Below are positions 47,710 to 59,707 of a DNA stretch of 64,000 nt, piece by piece (the first letter of the stretch is position 1; each line of letters opens with the position of its first letter). Source of the stretch: Epiperipatus broadwayi (taxonomy: Eukaryota > Onychophora > Udeonychophora > Euonychophora > Peripatidae); assembly GCA_028023455.1 (NCBI GenBank), contig JAQFVV010000186.1:2014700-2078699 (forward strand). The letters are read 5' to 3'. Position numbers and translations under genes: made by a program. The notes under the pieces were generated by a model. It saw only the letters and a program-made list of their open reading frames with translations, did no database searches and was not told where the DNA came from.

Positions 47710-48665
47710 AAATGATAAGCAATAGATTAAAATATTTACAAATATTTATATCGGGAAAGCAATTAATATGCATTCCCAATGCAAATGTTAATGTTTCAAT
47801 TAACATTTTAAGATAAGACATGGTCTAAAATAAAAATAAAAAACTTGTATTTTAACTAAAGAAATTATTTCTTATATTAATCCTTAACTAATGAAAAGAT
47901 GGAAAAAAAAAAGAAGGTAAAAACATAACAAGAGGCTAACCTAGGTTAAAAAGAGATGACTGTAGCTGGTAGAATAGCTAATATGCAAGTCATCAATTTA
48001 AGAGACATTAACTGTGACTGTAAAATCAGTTGTGATAATGTAGTGCTATTGAGTGTAAGACACAAATTCAATAGTAGTTTTTGTGGCTCAGAAAAGTTAC
48101 TTGCTAAATAATGTCCATAGTGATCTGCATACTATGCTTTATGGAAACTAAACATCAATGGCTAACCTATTAAAGTATAACCATTTAACCCCTTACCCAT
48201 GTAGAGCCTATCAGTATTGAGAGTATCATGCCAAAGAATATGAAATAATAAGCAATCCTTAGAGCCACTAACAACCTGTGATTAATCTTTCTCAATCTCA
48301 TTCTGTTGCAATATGAATCAGACAATTGTATTTTTTTAAATCGAGAAGACAGTTTTAATCAAAAAGGTGGTGAAACTCAGCCTAGAACTATAAAAAAGAA
48401 AAAAAACAATTCTTTAGATAAAAAAAAAAAATAAACATTTAAATTTAAAAGGCAATTTTAATGAAATATTATTTTTTAAGAAAAAAGAGAAAGAGATAGT
48501 ATGATCATAAAATAACTGAAGGTACAAAGAAATCCATGATAAGAGATTTATGTTGTATATCATAAGTGTAGAAGCCCTATTTATTGTATATGTCATGTTG
48601 AATAGTTAATAATGCTACAAGTTGATGAATCTATTATAGAGGAGTTCTTATTTGAACTTAATAAA
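47710..48665. other. No recognised gene
   Basis: AT-rich, several A runs, no support for an exon. Confidence 0.4.
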
Positions 48666-48671
48666 ATAGAC

Positions 48672-49073
48672 GTAAAATAATATAGGTGCTGTTGCACCCG
48701 ACCGCAAAGCTACTTTTTATTTAAAAACAAAATAAAATTATATTACTCTGCAAGCACTTTCAAGAGACTTGCTCTCATCTTCATAGCTCCGAGTGAAGTA
48801 ATTATATGTAAATTATGCAAAGTTCAAAGGTTAATTACTCCATTTCTTTGAGATCACGAAGCATGTGTCCTTACGGTTGATAGCGTTGCAATCCAACTCC
48901 ATGAATCAGGCTTCCTTAACTTTTCTTTTTACATCATACATATAATTACTTCACTCGAAGCTATGAAGATGAGAGCATGTTCTTGATAGCGCTTGCAGAA
49001 TAATATAATTTTATTTTGTTTTTAAGTAAAAAGTAACATCGAGGTCGGATGCAATAGCGCCTATATTATTTTA
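48672..49073. mobile_element. Fold-back element with hammerhead-like cores
   Basis: The ends GTAAAATAATATAGGTGCTG and its complement at 49054-49073 begin inverted arms of about 150 bp that include CGACCGCAAAGC-type sequence and TCTGCAAGC. Each arm contains a hammerhead-like block; on the minus strand at 48754-48783 it reads AUGAAGA, U, GAGA-GCAAG-UCUC, UU, GAAAG. The core departs from consensus (C3 to A, C15.2 to G). Confidence 0.65.
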
Positions 49074-49079
49074 CAAATA

Positions 49080-51270
49080 TATTTTCGCATGCAAAGTTTT
49101 CGATTTAGGTTTGAATTAAAATAGATGTCATAAGAATCTTTCCATTATCTGTTAATGACATTTAATATTTTGTTTATATGAATATTTGTTCTTGATTGAA
49201 ATAACTATTTAATATTTTTGTTTTATATTTATACTATTTGTAATTAATGTATTAGGACTATATGCATTTATTTATTTGTGGGTGTGATTGCTTAATAAAC
49301 AATTAAAATTTATCTGTGCCATGCATTTTCGATCTCTATTTAAATATGTAGTAATTTGTCCTCTTCAAAAAGCAGGTTCGCAGGCTGATGGGGAAATTTT
49401 AATGAGATTGAATAGTAGTTCATCCAGAATATTCTTTCATAGGAAAGTAAACTTACACATGTATAGCATAACATGTGATTAAATACCAATGAAAATTGAT
49501 AAAATTAAAATTATATTTTAGGATTATAAAGCACTAAATAGGTAACTGGAGATAACCATTGGGACATCACCCCAACTTATGAACTTGAATTTGTTTGAAT
49601 CTTAGTCTCCTATATTAAAAAAAATCATTGATATCAGTCTAACCAGCATATAATCAAAATTACAGTAACTACAATGTTACTAGTAAATTCTAAAACAGGT
49701 AGAAGTAAGACTCCATGGAATAGTAAAGCACATAGAAGATGAGAAAATTCATAATTTATTATTTGTTAAAATTGAGCTTACAGCTGCTAGAGTACAAAAA
49801 GACCGACTTGCAAGAGTGCAGTATAGAATTAGATCTTCAGTTCCAGTGAACTTTATTGCTTGAACCAATTTAAAGCCAGTGATATTGTAGGCCATGCCAG
49901 TCTATTATTATTTGATCAACTTTAGGACCACAAATTGTTAACTATATATATATAACTTGTTAATGACTATATAAATGTTTTATTTTCATTTTTCTTTGTT
50001 TTTTTGATAATATATATTTTATTTTTGTATTATTCAAACTTTTTTTTTTTTTTTGTAAAATTGGAGCTCGCATTTAAATTATATTCTTTGCATATATTAT
50101 TAGTTGTCAAAATTTTCTTTAAATGACAGGGTCCAGATAAATGGTTGGAACATATATGCCTTTTATTACAATATAGACCAAGATGTTAAAACATTTTTTG
50201 TGGTTAAACAATCATTTGAATTTATGAAACTCGATATGTCAATTTATAACTATAATAGTGCTATTAATTAGTGCAATGACTTAGGAACAAATGCTATAAA
50301 ACATCTGTTAAAACTATTTAATAATCTGTTCATCAGATTTATAAATGTCTCTACAATTAGAATAATTGTGAGATTAAATTGAGGGATAATAATTTGTCTT
50401 ATAAAATTAACAGTTGAATGTCTTATCTTGATGGCTGTTATGGTTTTAGAGAACACTACAGTGTAGCTAAGAAATTTTTTATTTATTATCATGTCTATTG
50501 ATGAAATCACATTTGTTCTTCATCAGGATAAAGTTTTGTATTTTGGCTATGATCAGGTATTTAAATACAGGTCAGATTAACAATGGAACTGTAAAACTCC
50601 TTTAGGACTTTGAATGTAACTATTTATTCAAAAATGGTATGTAAATGGGTATCTAGCTATTATCAGATAGAAAGATCACATCTTCAGTTAATCTAGGTTA
50701 GTTAGATAAGGATTCAAAAACTGATAAAAAGTAAGAAAAATATGATGGGGTCTTTACACTTGTCGGAGATCTACGATACTCATAATGATTCTTAAGTCAT
50801 GGTTTTCCATTTATCAATATTTTTGCATTGACATTATTAAAATTGAGCTACATTCCAAAGATTAGTATTTTCAATTGACTATTTTTCTCCTATTATTCTA
50901 AATTCTCAAGATAGCATTGAGTTCATAAAAATGTTCGACAACCAGTTTGCCATATTACTTTAAATATATTCCAATTTCAAAATAAAAGATTGACCAGTCA
51001 CATAATGGCAATAATATTGTAGGAGATGTTTAATTCATAATTTTAATTTAAATATATGGTCACACATGCTTATACTTAATTATTGCTAAGTACATGCTAT
51101 ATTGTTTTAAGATAACTAAAAAAATATATTTGCATCTGTTTTAGTTTTCTAATTTTTATGTATATTGTATTTTCTGATTTATAAAGATGCTTTAAAATAA
51201 ATTGTTTTTTAATGCTTAGAAATTTATTTTATTTTATTTTATTTTTCAATATATTTTTAATAATTTATTT
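49080..51270. other. No recognised gene
   Basis: AT-rich; a long T run at 50041-50054. The minus ORF at 50268-50510 has no recognisable domain. Confidence 0.4.
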
Positions 51271-51276
51271 ATTTAG

Positions 51277-51304
51277 ATAAAAAAGAAGAAAAAAATGGGT
51301 GAAG
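51277..51304 (+). other. Weak candidate microexon or very short terminal exon
   Basis: TTATTTATTTAG ends at 51276. In the one-base-carry phase it reads KKEEKNG then TGA (51300-51302). Alternatively AG/GTAAAT at 51304/51305 would make it a 28-nt internal exon. Highly purine-rich, so chance is likely. Confidence 0.2.
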
Positions 51305-51489
51305 GTAAATTTTTTTTTAACGTTTTATTATATTAAGTGTATAAATTATTGCAAGAATCATGAATCATTCAACATGTCATCACTTCAGTGAAAGCTTGAG
51401 AATTATGTAATTGTAGAATTCATTATGAATATTCACAGCATCATGAAAACCATGTTTACAAAAAAAGAGTTGTCTTACTATCAAACTAA

Positions 51490-51940
51490 TATTATACTGT
51501 CATCATCATCAACCATTATTGATCCACTGGAGGATGAAGGTCTCTCCAAGTCAATCCTCTCTTCACTTCACACCTGCACACTCTTATTTCATCCATCCAT
51601 TTCACATGTAGTCTCTTTCTGGATTTTTTACAATCTCTTGGAATCCAGTTTAAGATTTTAATTGTCCATCTAGTATCATCTCTTCTAGCTATATGTCCAA
51701 CCCAACTACATCAGTTTTTTAATTCTTTCAATGATGTCAGTAACACCTATTTGGTGTTTTACCCATGGATTACATTTTCGATCTCTTCTTGTTATTCCTA
51801 ACTTGCATCTCTCCATACTTCTTTGAATGATTTAAAATCTTTATTGCTTTTCTATTAAGTGTTCAAGTCTCAGATCCAAGTAGGAACTGGTCAACACATT
51901 TATTAAAAACCTTCCTTTTACATATTCGATGATATAAGAT
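51490..51940 (-). pseudogene. RTE LINE C-terminal fragment
   Basis: The minus-strand sequence corresponds to the last third of the RTE protein, from SYLDLRLEHL near 51860 to the RRHVKWMDE and LEETFILQWINNG end near 51500. Frames are broken. It matches 53400-53945 in the opposite orientation. Confidence 0.65.
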
Positions 51941-51949
51941 TATTAATAT

Positions 51950-52385
51950 ATAGGGTATATGAGCACAGACTTTCACATGACCCACCACTCTCCACTCTAT
52001 CTAATAACACTGATACACTTAAACACGTATATATTGAAAAGATAAATAATCACCAATATATATATTTCATGCTAAACCAGCAATCATCAGTTGGTCTAGA
52101 TTATCATCTCCATACATATATACTGTAAGTGCTCAGATATATATTAAGGTAGACAATCTTCATACTTCAATGGACAGGCTTCAATCTACTCCAACTCTTC
52201 AACCGTCCATCCAGTTGAAAATCTGATGATTGGGAAGCTCAAAGGCCACCCTGAGGCCGAGATTCTTGTCACACCCATGTTGACCTAAGGACAATCTGAA
52301 CCCCACATGTACAGGACATAATCCATTAAATACATTAATGACTGCACTACAATATATACATAGAATGATTTTATATTTCAACAAA
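51950..52385 (-). mobile_element. Hammerhead repeat, family E, copy 1
   Basis: Shares CTGATACACTTAAAC-type sequence, GATAAATAATCACCAATATA, the ribozyme, ATTAAGGTAG, GGACAGGCTTCAATCTACTC and CTCTTCAACCGTCCATCCA with 62440-62720. Non-coding dispersed repeat. Confidence 0.7.
52052..52095 (-). ncRNA. Hammerhead ribozyme, family E, intact core
   Basis: Minus strand: ACCAA, CUGAUGA, stem II UUGCUGGUUUAGCAU, GAAAU, AUAU, AUA, cut, UUGGU. ACCAA/UUGGU make a perfect five-pair stem I. Stem II pairs GCU with AGC plus outer A-U/U-U positions. Stem III would be AU/AU and the cut follows AUA, a permitted UH site. Core CUGAUGA and GAAA are intact. Confidence 0.78.
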
Positions 52386-52794
52386 TTAAAAAAAAAAATT
52401 TTTTTTAAATGATTAATTTTTGTTAGTAATAAGAATAAATTTAAAATTTGTTTTTTTTAATCCCTGAAATCCATAAAACAACATTGCAAGTTAATTTTAA
52501 ATTTTGGTCTAGAGATATGATATATGGTGTAATATATGCTAAAATACAAAAATAGATTGGCTAATTTACCTGGACTATATTCTTATTTAAATACTGCTAC
52601 AAAAATTTTGCTTTTCTTTACCAAATATTGTGTTCTTCTATTTTTTGTGGAATCATTTCATAGTAGGAAATAACTGCCTCTGTGTTTTTAAGATTCTTAA
52701 AAAGTAAATTGAAGAGATATTTATATTAATGGTATTACCACAGAGGAAAACTAGAATTATTTGAATACTTCTATGAGATTATGAAAAGTCATTT

Positions 52795-53945
52795 GATTCT
52801 ATAAGCATTTCTTCAGTGATTAAAGCATTGGATCATCAAAGTATAGACCCAGGATACTGTCATATTCTAAAAAATGTTTATAAAAATGCAACAGCAACAA
52901 TTAGATCACATAATGATAATAAAAAAATTAACATTGAATATGGTATATGGCAGAGTGACTACATTTCCAAAACCTTTTATAGCAGGTTTGCAAGAAATAT
53001 TTTGTGGATTAAAATGGGAACCTAAGGGAATAAAAGTAAATGAAGATTATTTAAATCATCTACATTTTACAGATGATGTAGTTTTTTTTTTTTTTTTGCA
53101 AATAATGCTTTAGAGCTTTAGAAAAGGTTGCAAGAGTTATCAAATGAATGTAAGAAAGTAGAATTAAAAGTAAATATTAAGAAGACTAAAGTAAATAATA
53201 TTCAATGGATTTTCTCAAAAAGATTGATAATGAGTGTTAGAAGAAGTTAACAACCAAATATCTTGGTCAGATTATTACTACAGATGGAAACATAGTGGAA
53301 GAAATTAATTATAGAATTAAACTTGATTGGTGAGCTTTTGGTAGAAATAACTTAATATTAAAAGGAAATATGCCTATGTGTTTGAAAAGGAAGATCATTA
53401 ATAAATGTGTTTTACCTGTTCTTAGTTATGGATCTGAGACTTGGACCCTTAACAAAAGAGCAATGCAGCGACTTCAGACCACTCAAAGAAATATGATGAG
53501 ATGCCAGTTAGGAATAACAAAAAGAGATTGAAAATGAAATATATTTTTTTATTTTAAGTAATAAACTTTATTAAACAAACATTTAAATATGTACAGGAAA
53601 TATCTATAAATTAGTTTTGATTCATTTTATTCTTTACACTGAAAATGAAATATATATGAGTGTGAGAACAAGCAGGTGTTATTGACATCACTGAAAGAAT
53701 TAAGATGCTGAAGTGGAGTTGGGCTGGATATATTGCTAGAAGAGATGATAATAGATGGACAATTGAAATCTTAAACCAGATTCCAAGAGATTGCAAAAGA
53801 CTTAAGAGACCACATGTGAGATGGATGGATGAAATAAAAAAATGTGCTGGTATGACATGGAGAAGAGAGGCTAGAGATTGAAGAAGATTGATTGAACTTG
53901 AAGAGACCTTCATTCTGTAGTGGATCGATAATGATTGAAAATGAT
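52795..53945 (+). pseudogene. RTE LINE RT and C-terminus, interrupted
   Basis: Plus strand: VIKALDHQSIDPGYCHILKN then VYKNATATIRSHND, next FIAGLQEIFCGLKWEPKGIK and YLNHLHFTDDVVFF, the catalytic (Y/F)xDD block (53060-53090) with T in the variable site. Then CKKVELKVNIKKTK, KYLGQIITTDGN, a C-terminal QLGITKRD near 53520, a 95-bp insert, and finally RPHVRWMDEIKKCAGMTWRR, ELEETFIL and WIDND to 53940. Frameshifts and stops are present and a T run expands the FTDD region. Confidence 0.75.
53545..53639 (-). mobile_element. Tiny polyadenylated retrocopy (3' UTR fragment)
   Basis: A 95-bp insert in the RTE frame, flanked by the 16-bp duplication TGAAAATGAAATATAT (53529-53544 and 53640-53655). On the minus strand it ends TTTAATAAAG, about 15 nt, then an A-rich tail at the duplication: AATAAA lies at 53572-53567. 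This is what LINE machinery leaves when it copies the last ~80 nt of an mRNA. The source gene is unknown. Confidence 0.75.
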
Positions 53946-53949
53946 GATA

Positions 53950-56540
53950 ATGAGATTGGAGATCTCCTTTCTTTTTATTCCTATCATTTTTTTTACAAAA
54001 TTTATAAGAATGTTGATAAGTTTATCATAAATAATAAAAAATAAATAGTTAAATGGTTAGTTTCTCATATGATGTTTGAGCAGTAGAAGTAATAAATTGG
54101 GTTTTAATTCAAGGATCTTTAGCTCTTCAATTCTTCTCTTGATCTTTTCACAGGGCTTTGTTTGTTTGTTTTTTTCAAAAAAATATTTGAATATTTTATT
54201 TTATAGGTTTAATTATAATTATTTACAAAAAGAAATTCTTGTAAATAATGAAAGTAGAAAATGACAGTTAGTTTGGTCACAATGATAGTCTCATAGGATT
54301 ATGATAAAAATATTGCCTAGTTCATTGTTAGATTCATTATGAATTGTTTTTAAGTTGGTGCTTGTAATTAAATGTTTATTCACAGTTTATGAGTATATTA
54401 TAATAATACTTATATGTATTATGTATATTCATATAAATACAACATACAATTGAAATACACTGAATGTTTTTCTCTATTAATAACTGCTATCGTACTTTAA
54501 AAGACATGATTTCGTCCACCTAAGACATGAGTTTTGCCGAGGCAGACTACTAGCCTCATCAACTTTGCTCCAGCCCAAAATATTTTTCATTTAGTACTAT
54601 AGAAAGGATAGCTTCATATATAATTAACTTGTATCAATATATTTTACTTTAATATTATGGAAGTTATTTAACAAGCTTGTTTTAAACACTATGGCAAAAT
54701 CAAATATAATCTTGTGAAAGAATAACTTGCCCACTTTGAAAGTAAAATATATAAACCTGGGTTAGTTTTAAATGAAATGGCTATTGTTGTGGTATTATAA
54801 GGAACATGTGTTGCGCTATGCTTTGCCTTGATAAAACTGACTTACAAATGATGGGATTATTTTTTGTGATACGATAATGTTTAGTAATGATGAATATATA
54901 TTTGGAAAGTGTATTTTATTTGATTAATAAACATTGTGCATGTCAATATTTAGAAATTGACATTTGGAATAACAAAGTGTCCATTTCTTTTTTTTACTTA
55001 ATACATACTGAAGTACCTATAAATCAGCATGTACCATTAATTTTGTAAATGCAAATCACACATTTTATCAAATTTTGGTGATAAAATGTGAATGATTCTT
55101 AGTTTAGCTGCGATAGATATATTGAGAAAAATTATTTCTTCCCATGTTTTTTTCATCATAACAATTACAAACTTAAGTGATAATATGAAAATTCCAAACA
55201 ATAAAAATGTGAATATTTAATGTTTGTTAAGAGTAGTTGTAAAAGGAAGAGAAAATTATTAAAAATAAAATAATAATAAATAATAAAATAAATATTTTTT
55301 TTCTCTCTTCAGTAAATTTTATTTATTAATTTTTCACTTAAAATAGTGAGCTAAATATGTAAAAATTAAGTAATGTGTATAAGATTTTAGCATTTTTGAT
55401 AAAGAATGCTGGTTTTTTAAATAATAAAAATTGTTTTTTTATCTTTTGTCTTTATCTCCCTAGAACAAAATGTACTGGTTTTTAAACTAAAGTGTAATTA
55501 AAGGATTATACTGTTTTGGGGCAATTAAAGAATAACTAAACAATGTTTTTCAATAGATTGATGAAAAATTTCATTTGAGCATCATTAGGGAATTATTGAA
55601 AATATTGATGCTTTCAGAATCTATGCATTATTCAAGTTTTTTTTCTCCAATATGAGTTTAATGGTCTTAAGAAATGCCTTCAAAATAATTTGCCTTACAT
55701 GAATATTTCTTGCTTTTGAAGCAAAATTAAAAGTTATTTTTGACGTTTAATAAACATTAGTCTCCGCATTATTTTGAGAGACAACAAAATTAAATTATTG
55801 AGTATAAATCAGTAAACCTTAATTGATATCTTTTTAGTTTTAAGGTTTTTATTTTTTTACAGCTTTAAATCTGGTTTCATGTTTGACAACTTTCACCAAT
55901 TTATCAATTATTTTTTACTTTAATATATATATGTACTCTGCGCACAGATAATGAAGCTATTAAACATAAGTAAAATTATCAAAAGTTACCGCCAAGTGCT
56001 TTCGGGACAGTTTATAGTCTCATATTCATGGCTACTTGTGTTTAGTTAAGAACTGTAATATTAATGCAAATTTATGCAAATTCATATGAAGATGCTATTA
56101 ATTTTGGGAAGAAATTGTATGAATTGCAGTAGTTTTTTATGTTTTTATTTTAATTAATGTCACTGTAAAATCTTGTAATTTAACTTTCACTGACTTCCCA
56201 ATTTCTGATCTACTTAAAACTTTTCATACATATGTATTCCTGATGACTATACATTTTTTTTTTTTTTTAGAATTTGCAAGCAATTTTAGCAAAAAGTTAA
56301 TAAGACATTTTAACTGCAAATGTAACATTGATGCTAATGATATCTAATGACCCTCCTTGTAATTTAAAAGTGAATAATTCTATGGAAACTATCAACTGAA
56401 TTTTTTTATTTATTATATGCTTTTACTTAACTTAGTTTTTCTGTCTAGATAAAATCTAATTTAAATAAATTCATCTCATTCCAATAATTCACTATTACAT
56501 ATATAAGATAGGAAATAAAAATATAATAAAATTATCTTAA
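53950..56540. other. No recognised gene
   Basis: AT-rich. A weak hammerhead-like segment lies at 54531-54562 on the minus strand (UUGAUGA, GGC...GGC, AAAAC). Otherwise unassigned. Confidence 0.4.
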
Positions 56541-56548
56541 AGAAATAT

Positions 56549-56643
56549 CTTTTTTTTTTTTTATGTGTGTCAAAGCGTCAGCCAGGAAGCGAACCCCGGG
56601 ACAACTGCTTGTAAGGCAGATGTCACTCGGCCAACAACGCTTG
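56549..56643 (-). mobile_element. tRNA-derived SINE, copy 5
   Basis: Minus strand: GTTGGCCGAGTGACATCTGC and GGGGTTCGCTTCCTGGCTGA, CGCTTTGACACACAT, then an A run. ATCTTT occurs at both flanks. The anticodon-arm region is CTTACAAG here and CTTGCAAG in copy 1. Confidence 0.75.
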
Positions 56644-56649
56644 ACATCT

Positions 56650-57575
56650 TTATTCACATAAATGCACTAAAAAACAAAAAATAATTTTTCATCAGTTTTT
56701 ATAAATAAAGTCATGGAAGAGAACAATTAAGTCTAAAAATGTTACTACAATAAATCAGATTCCCACCAATGGCAATCCGTATATCAGAAAATGGTCTGCT
56801 TTAATTTGACAAATAGATAATTCTTAAGACAGATTTTGGCAATGATGTTAAAAAAAGGTGATTTTAGGAGGAAAAAAATCCAATTAATTATTAATAATAA
56901 AGACATTATTGTTAGTGGATATGAAAATAATATTTGCACGAATTAAACAATCTAATATTTCCAAAGATAATGGAAACAAAATTTAAAATTGTTTTTATTC
57001 ACATAAATGTGCTATAAAATAATCTTCTCTCACAAATAAAAGTATGGGGCAAAACATCTAATTCAAGAGTCAGATTTCTAAAATATCATTTTAATAAATA
57101 TACATGACTATTGTGGTTATCTCCACACACACACCATTTGAAATCTTTTTTTGTTGGTTTTAAGTGTTTATATTTTCACATGGTACTATGTCCAGTAAAT
57201 TTTGTGATTGTTTTTTCAACTGCAAAATTCCTGTATATTTGATAATCAATCCTAAAATTTACATTGTACTGCTCTATAATACCTTGTTATTTCAACACAA
57301 ACCTGCAATTGCAAACACAAAGACAGTAATATATAAACATAGAAGAATCATTATGTCTAGAAAATAAGATTGCCTAAACTTAGATCAGAGCTCCAAAATT
57401 ATATAAACTACTTTTGTTGTATGTGAATACAAATGTTTAAATTTATTTAAAATAATAAAGAGCATAAATGATATATAATTTATATACTACACAGACACAA
57501 ATGCAAACATACCATTTATCAAATAATTTTTAAAAATTTAGTATTCAAATAATTAAAAAATAAAAAGTTTTAATA
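56650..57575. other. No recognised gene
   Basis: AT-rich; an ORF at 57164-57367 (plus) has no recognisable domain. Confidence 0.4.
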
Positions 57576-57580
57576 CTTAC

Positions 57581-57709
57581 AACCTGATATTCTGATTACA
57601 TTTTGAAGTCCTTGAAATGTGAATTATCGGTACATTTTTAATCCATTTTAGTAGATTCTTTGGCTGTTTAAAAATTTCTGCCTTTATCTTTTCCATGAAA
57701 ATTAGTAAA
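57581..57709 (-). CDS. Candidate internal or first coding exon, minus strand (unidentified)
   Basis: On the minus strand, TTTTTTCCTCAG (AG at 57711-57710) precedes 129 nt that end at a perfect donor GTAAGT (57580-57575). Only one phase is open; it contains 42 codons, carries two bases in and two out (symmetric), and reads LLIFMEKIKAEIFKQPKNLL, KWIKNVPIIHISRTSKCNQN, IR. The Met could be a start if this is the first coding exon. Upstream (57780-57950) is a slightly CpG-richer stretch that might be a promoter. The protein is not recognised and no partner exon was found. Confidence 0.45.
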
Positions 57710-58420
57710 CTGAGGAAAAAATTAAATGAACATATCCACAAAAATATTCATAAAAAAATCCAATTTTTTTCGGATTTTAGCATGATGGACGCCATTAGAA
57801 AGAAAATTGAAAAATGGAGCGAATGCTGGGATTTCTGTTGATGTTATGCTTGTAGTTTTCACGTAATTTTAAAAAGAACACAAAATTTGAATGAAGCGCC
57901 ACTGCTGCGTTGCATTGCCGCTGTATACATTTAACGTGTTAAAGATGTGTTAAACTTATGCAAATTTAATTCATTAATCATATGTTTATTCCAAGCTCTT
58001 ACTAATAAAAAAAACAACATATACAAATTTTGTTACCACATAATGTTTCTATTACGACTTTTTTGTTGGTATTACTTTAAAATTTATAGCATCAACCAAG
58101 TAAAGTTTATTGAAATTCTAGACATTTATCTTTTAATAACTGCTTTAATAGTCCTGCCTATTTCAGAAAAGAGATAAACTGACAGAAACAAACTGCTAAA
58201 GATTTTTATACAAATAAAGAAAATCCTACTTTAGTTGTCTAATTAAATGAAAGAAACTAATATACTCAGGTGGTCACTTTGGTGCTCCAACATCAGTTGA
58301 CTTCATCCATGCGATTAATTATTTTACTGCAATAATTTAACTTATTATAATACTGATTACATATTTATCATAATTCCATCTCTTACCTCTTCATTTTACT
58401 AAATACTATCTTTTATTTTT
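57710..58420. other. Intergenic or intronic, possible minus-strand promoter area
   Basis: 57780-57930 holds a CpG-richer stretch with ATGGCGTCCATCATG on the minus strand (short frame, 15 codons). The remainder is AT-rich. Confidence 0.3.
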
Positions 58421-58426
58421 TCTTAG

Positions 58427-58495
58427 AACAAAGCAAATTTGAGAAAGAAGAAGAAGATGATGATGAATCTGATAATAAAGGAGGCTCTGCAATAG
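58427..58495 (+). CDS. Candidate symmetric exon encoding an acidic segment
   Basis: The acceptor TTTTATTTTTTCTTAG ends at 58426 and AG/GTATTT follows at 58495/58496. The 69-nt exon is symmetric (one base in, one out) and encodes QSKFEKEEEDDDESDNKGGS then AI. Its acceptor phase equals that of the candidate terminal exons at 1442, 7284 and 21645, so it could be a cassette exon of the same gene. If not spliced, the frame ends nine codons later at TAA. Low-complexity acidic runs are common, so identity is unknown. Confidence 0.45.
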   Translation, partial: NKANLRKKKKMMMNLIIKEALQ

Positions 58496-58639
58496 GTATT
58501 TTTTCAATTGTATCATATTAAGTTAAATGTTTTTATGATTACGTAATCAAAATATTAAATAATATTTTGATAATTATGTTTAGAAAATAATTAGAATAAG
58601 AATTGTATCAAGTAAATAAATAGCATAGAATTATTTTCA

Positions 58640-59230
58640 GTATTTTTTGTGTTGTTTTTATCAGTATATTCCTCATGTCAACTCACCCATATTGTAAGCA
58701 ACTGTCAGTACAGAAACTTAGACCACTCTGCAAACATTCTACGCACAATTTTTGTTCATGTAGCTAATTACAGGTTTGAAATTTTTGAATCTCCATGCCT
58801 GTATTGGCAATTTTATATTATGCCATTTTATTATTCTCTCAAATAGAATGTTTTTCTATCCATTTTTGTCACATTGGATCTTTATGCTTTTATTGACTTC
58901 TCAATATTTTTTCATTATATCCTTGTAAGGTAGCTGGTTTCTATTCTCTTAATATCTTATGGAAAGTTGAATAATTGTTGCACAGCTGATGTAATTTCAA
59001 TTTTGGGTTGTTTTTTATCAGTCGATTCCTCATCTGAACTCACTCGTATCACAACTATTGCTAGCCCAGAATTTCAGACCACATTCTTTTACTATGTCCA
59101 GAAATGTAGACTACACTCATTCTTATTATGCATGCTTTCAAGAATAACCAACTCATTAAATGAAACTGAAGGATCAGACATTTGAATTTCCATGCCTTGT
59201 ATTCTTGGCAAATAGAAACTGATTTCTAAT
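58640..59230. repeat. Two diverged tandem copies, about 330 bp apart
   Basis: TTTTTATCAGTATATTCCTC, ACTCACCCATATTG, ATTTTTGAATCTCCATGCCT in the first copy correspond to TTTTTATCAGTCGATTCCTC, ACTCACTCGTATC, ATTTGAATTTCCATGCCTTG in the second. Function unknown; perhaps decayed transposase sequence. Confidence 0.5.
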
Positions 59231-59234
59231 CATT

Positions 59235-59700
59235 TTCAACATCTGGAAGAATAAATGGTTGTTGCAGTGCTGTAAGAGAGAAGGGTTAAAATTTCTGCAC
59301 TTGTGTGTAGGTGCAATATAGTGGAGTAGAAATGAGGAATGCACTGATAAAATAAATAATTTGATATCTTTGCAGTGCAACAATTATCCCGTTTAACAAG
59401 AGGATGAAAGGAAATAGTAACTCGGCCGTACCCATGCAAGAGAGTAGCCTAATAGAAATTATTGAGCTATTATTGTGAAGATTCAGTGTTTTGCTGATAA
59501 GGGAAGATTGTTCATGTAAAGCATGAATGGTGAGAGAAATTGGTCTGAGTTAAAGTTGATATGAAGAATGCATGATGAAAATCAAAAAATGCATAATGAT
59601 TGTTATTGTGAAATCCATTTTATAGTTAAATCATTTAGATATTAATTTAGTAATTGTATTGGTTTTTAAAATATGTTGCATTTTAGTATTATTTTATTGA
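59235..59700. other. No recognised gene
   Basis: Overlapping short minus-strand frames only; no domain. Confidence 0.35.
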
Positions 59701-59707
59701 TTACTTA

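Noticed and set aside
53611-53913. A 100-residue minus-strand ORF
   Set aside because: It is antisense to the RTE C-terminal region and crosses the 95-bp insert.
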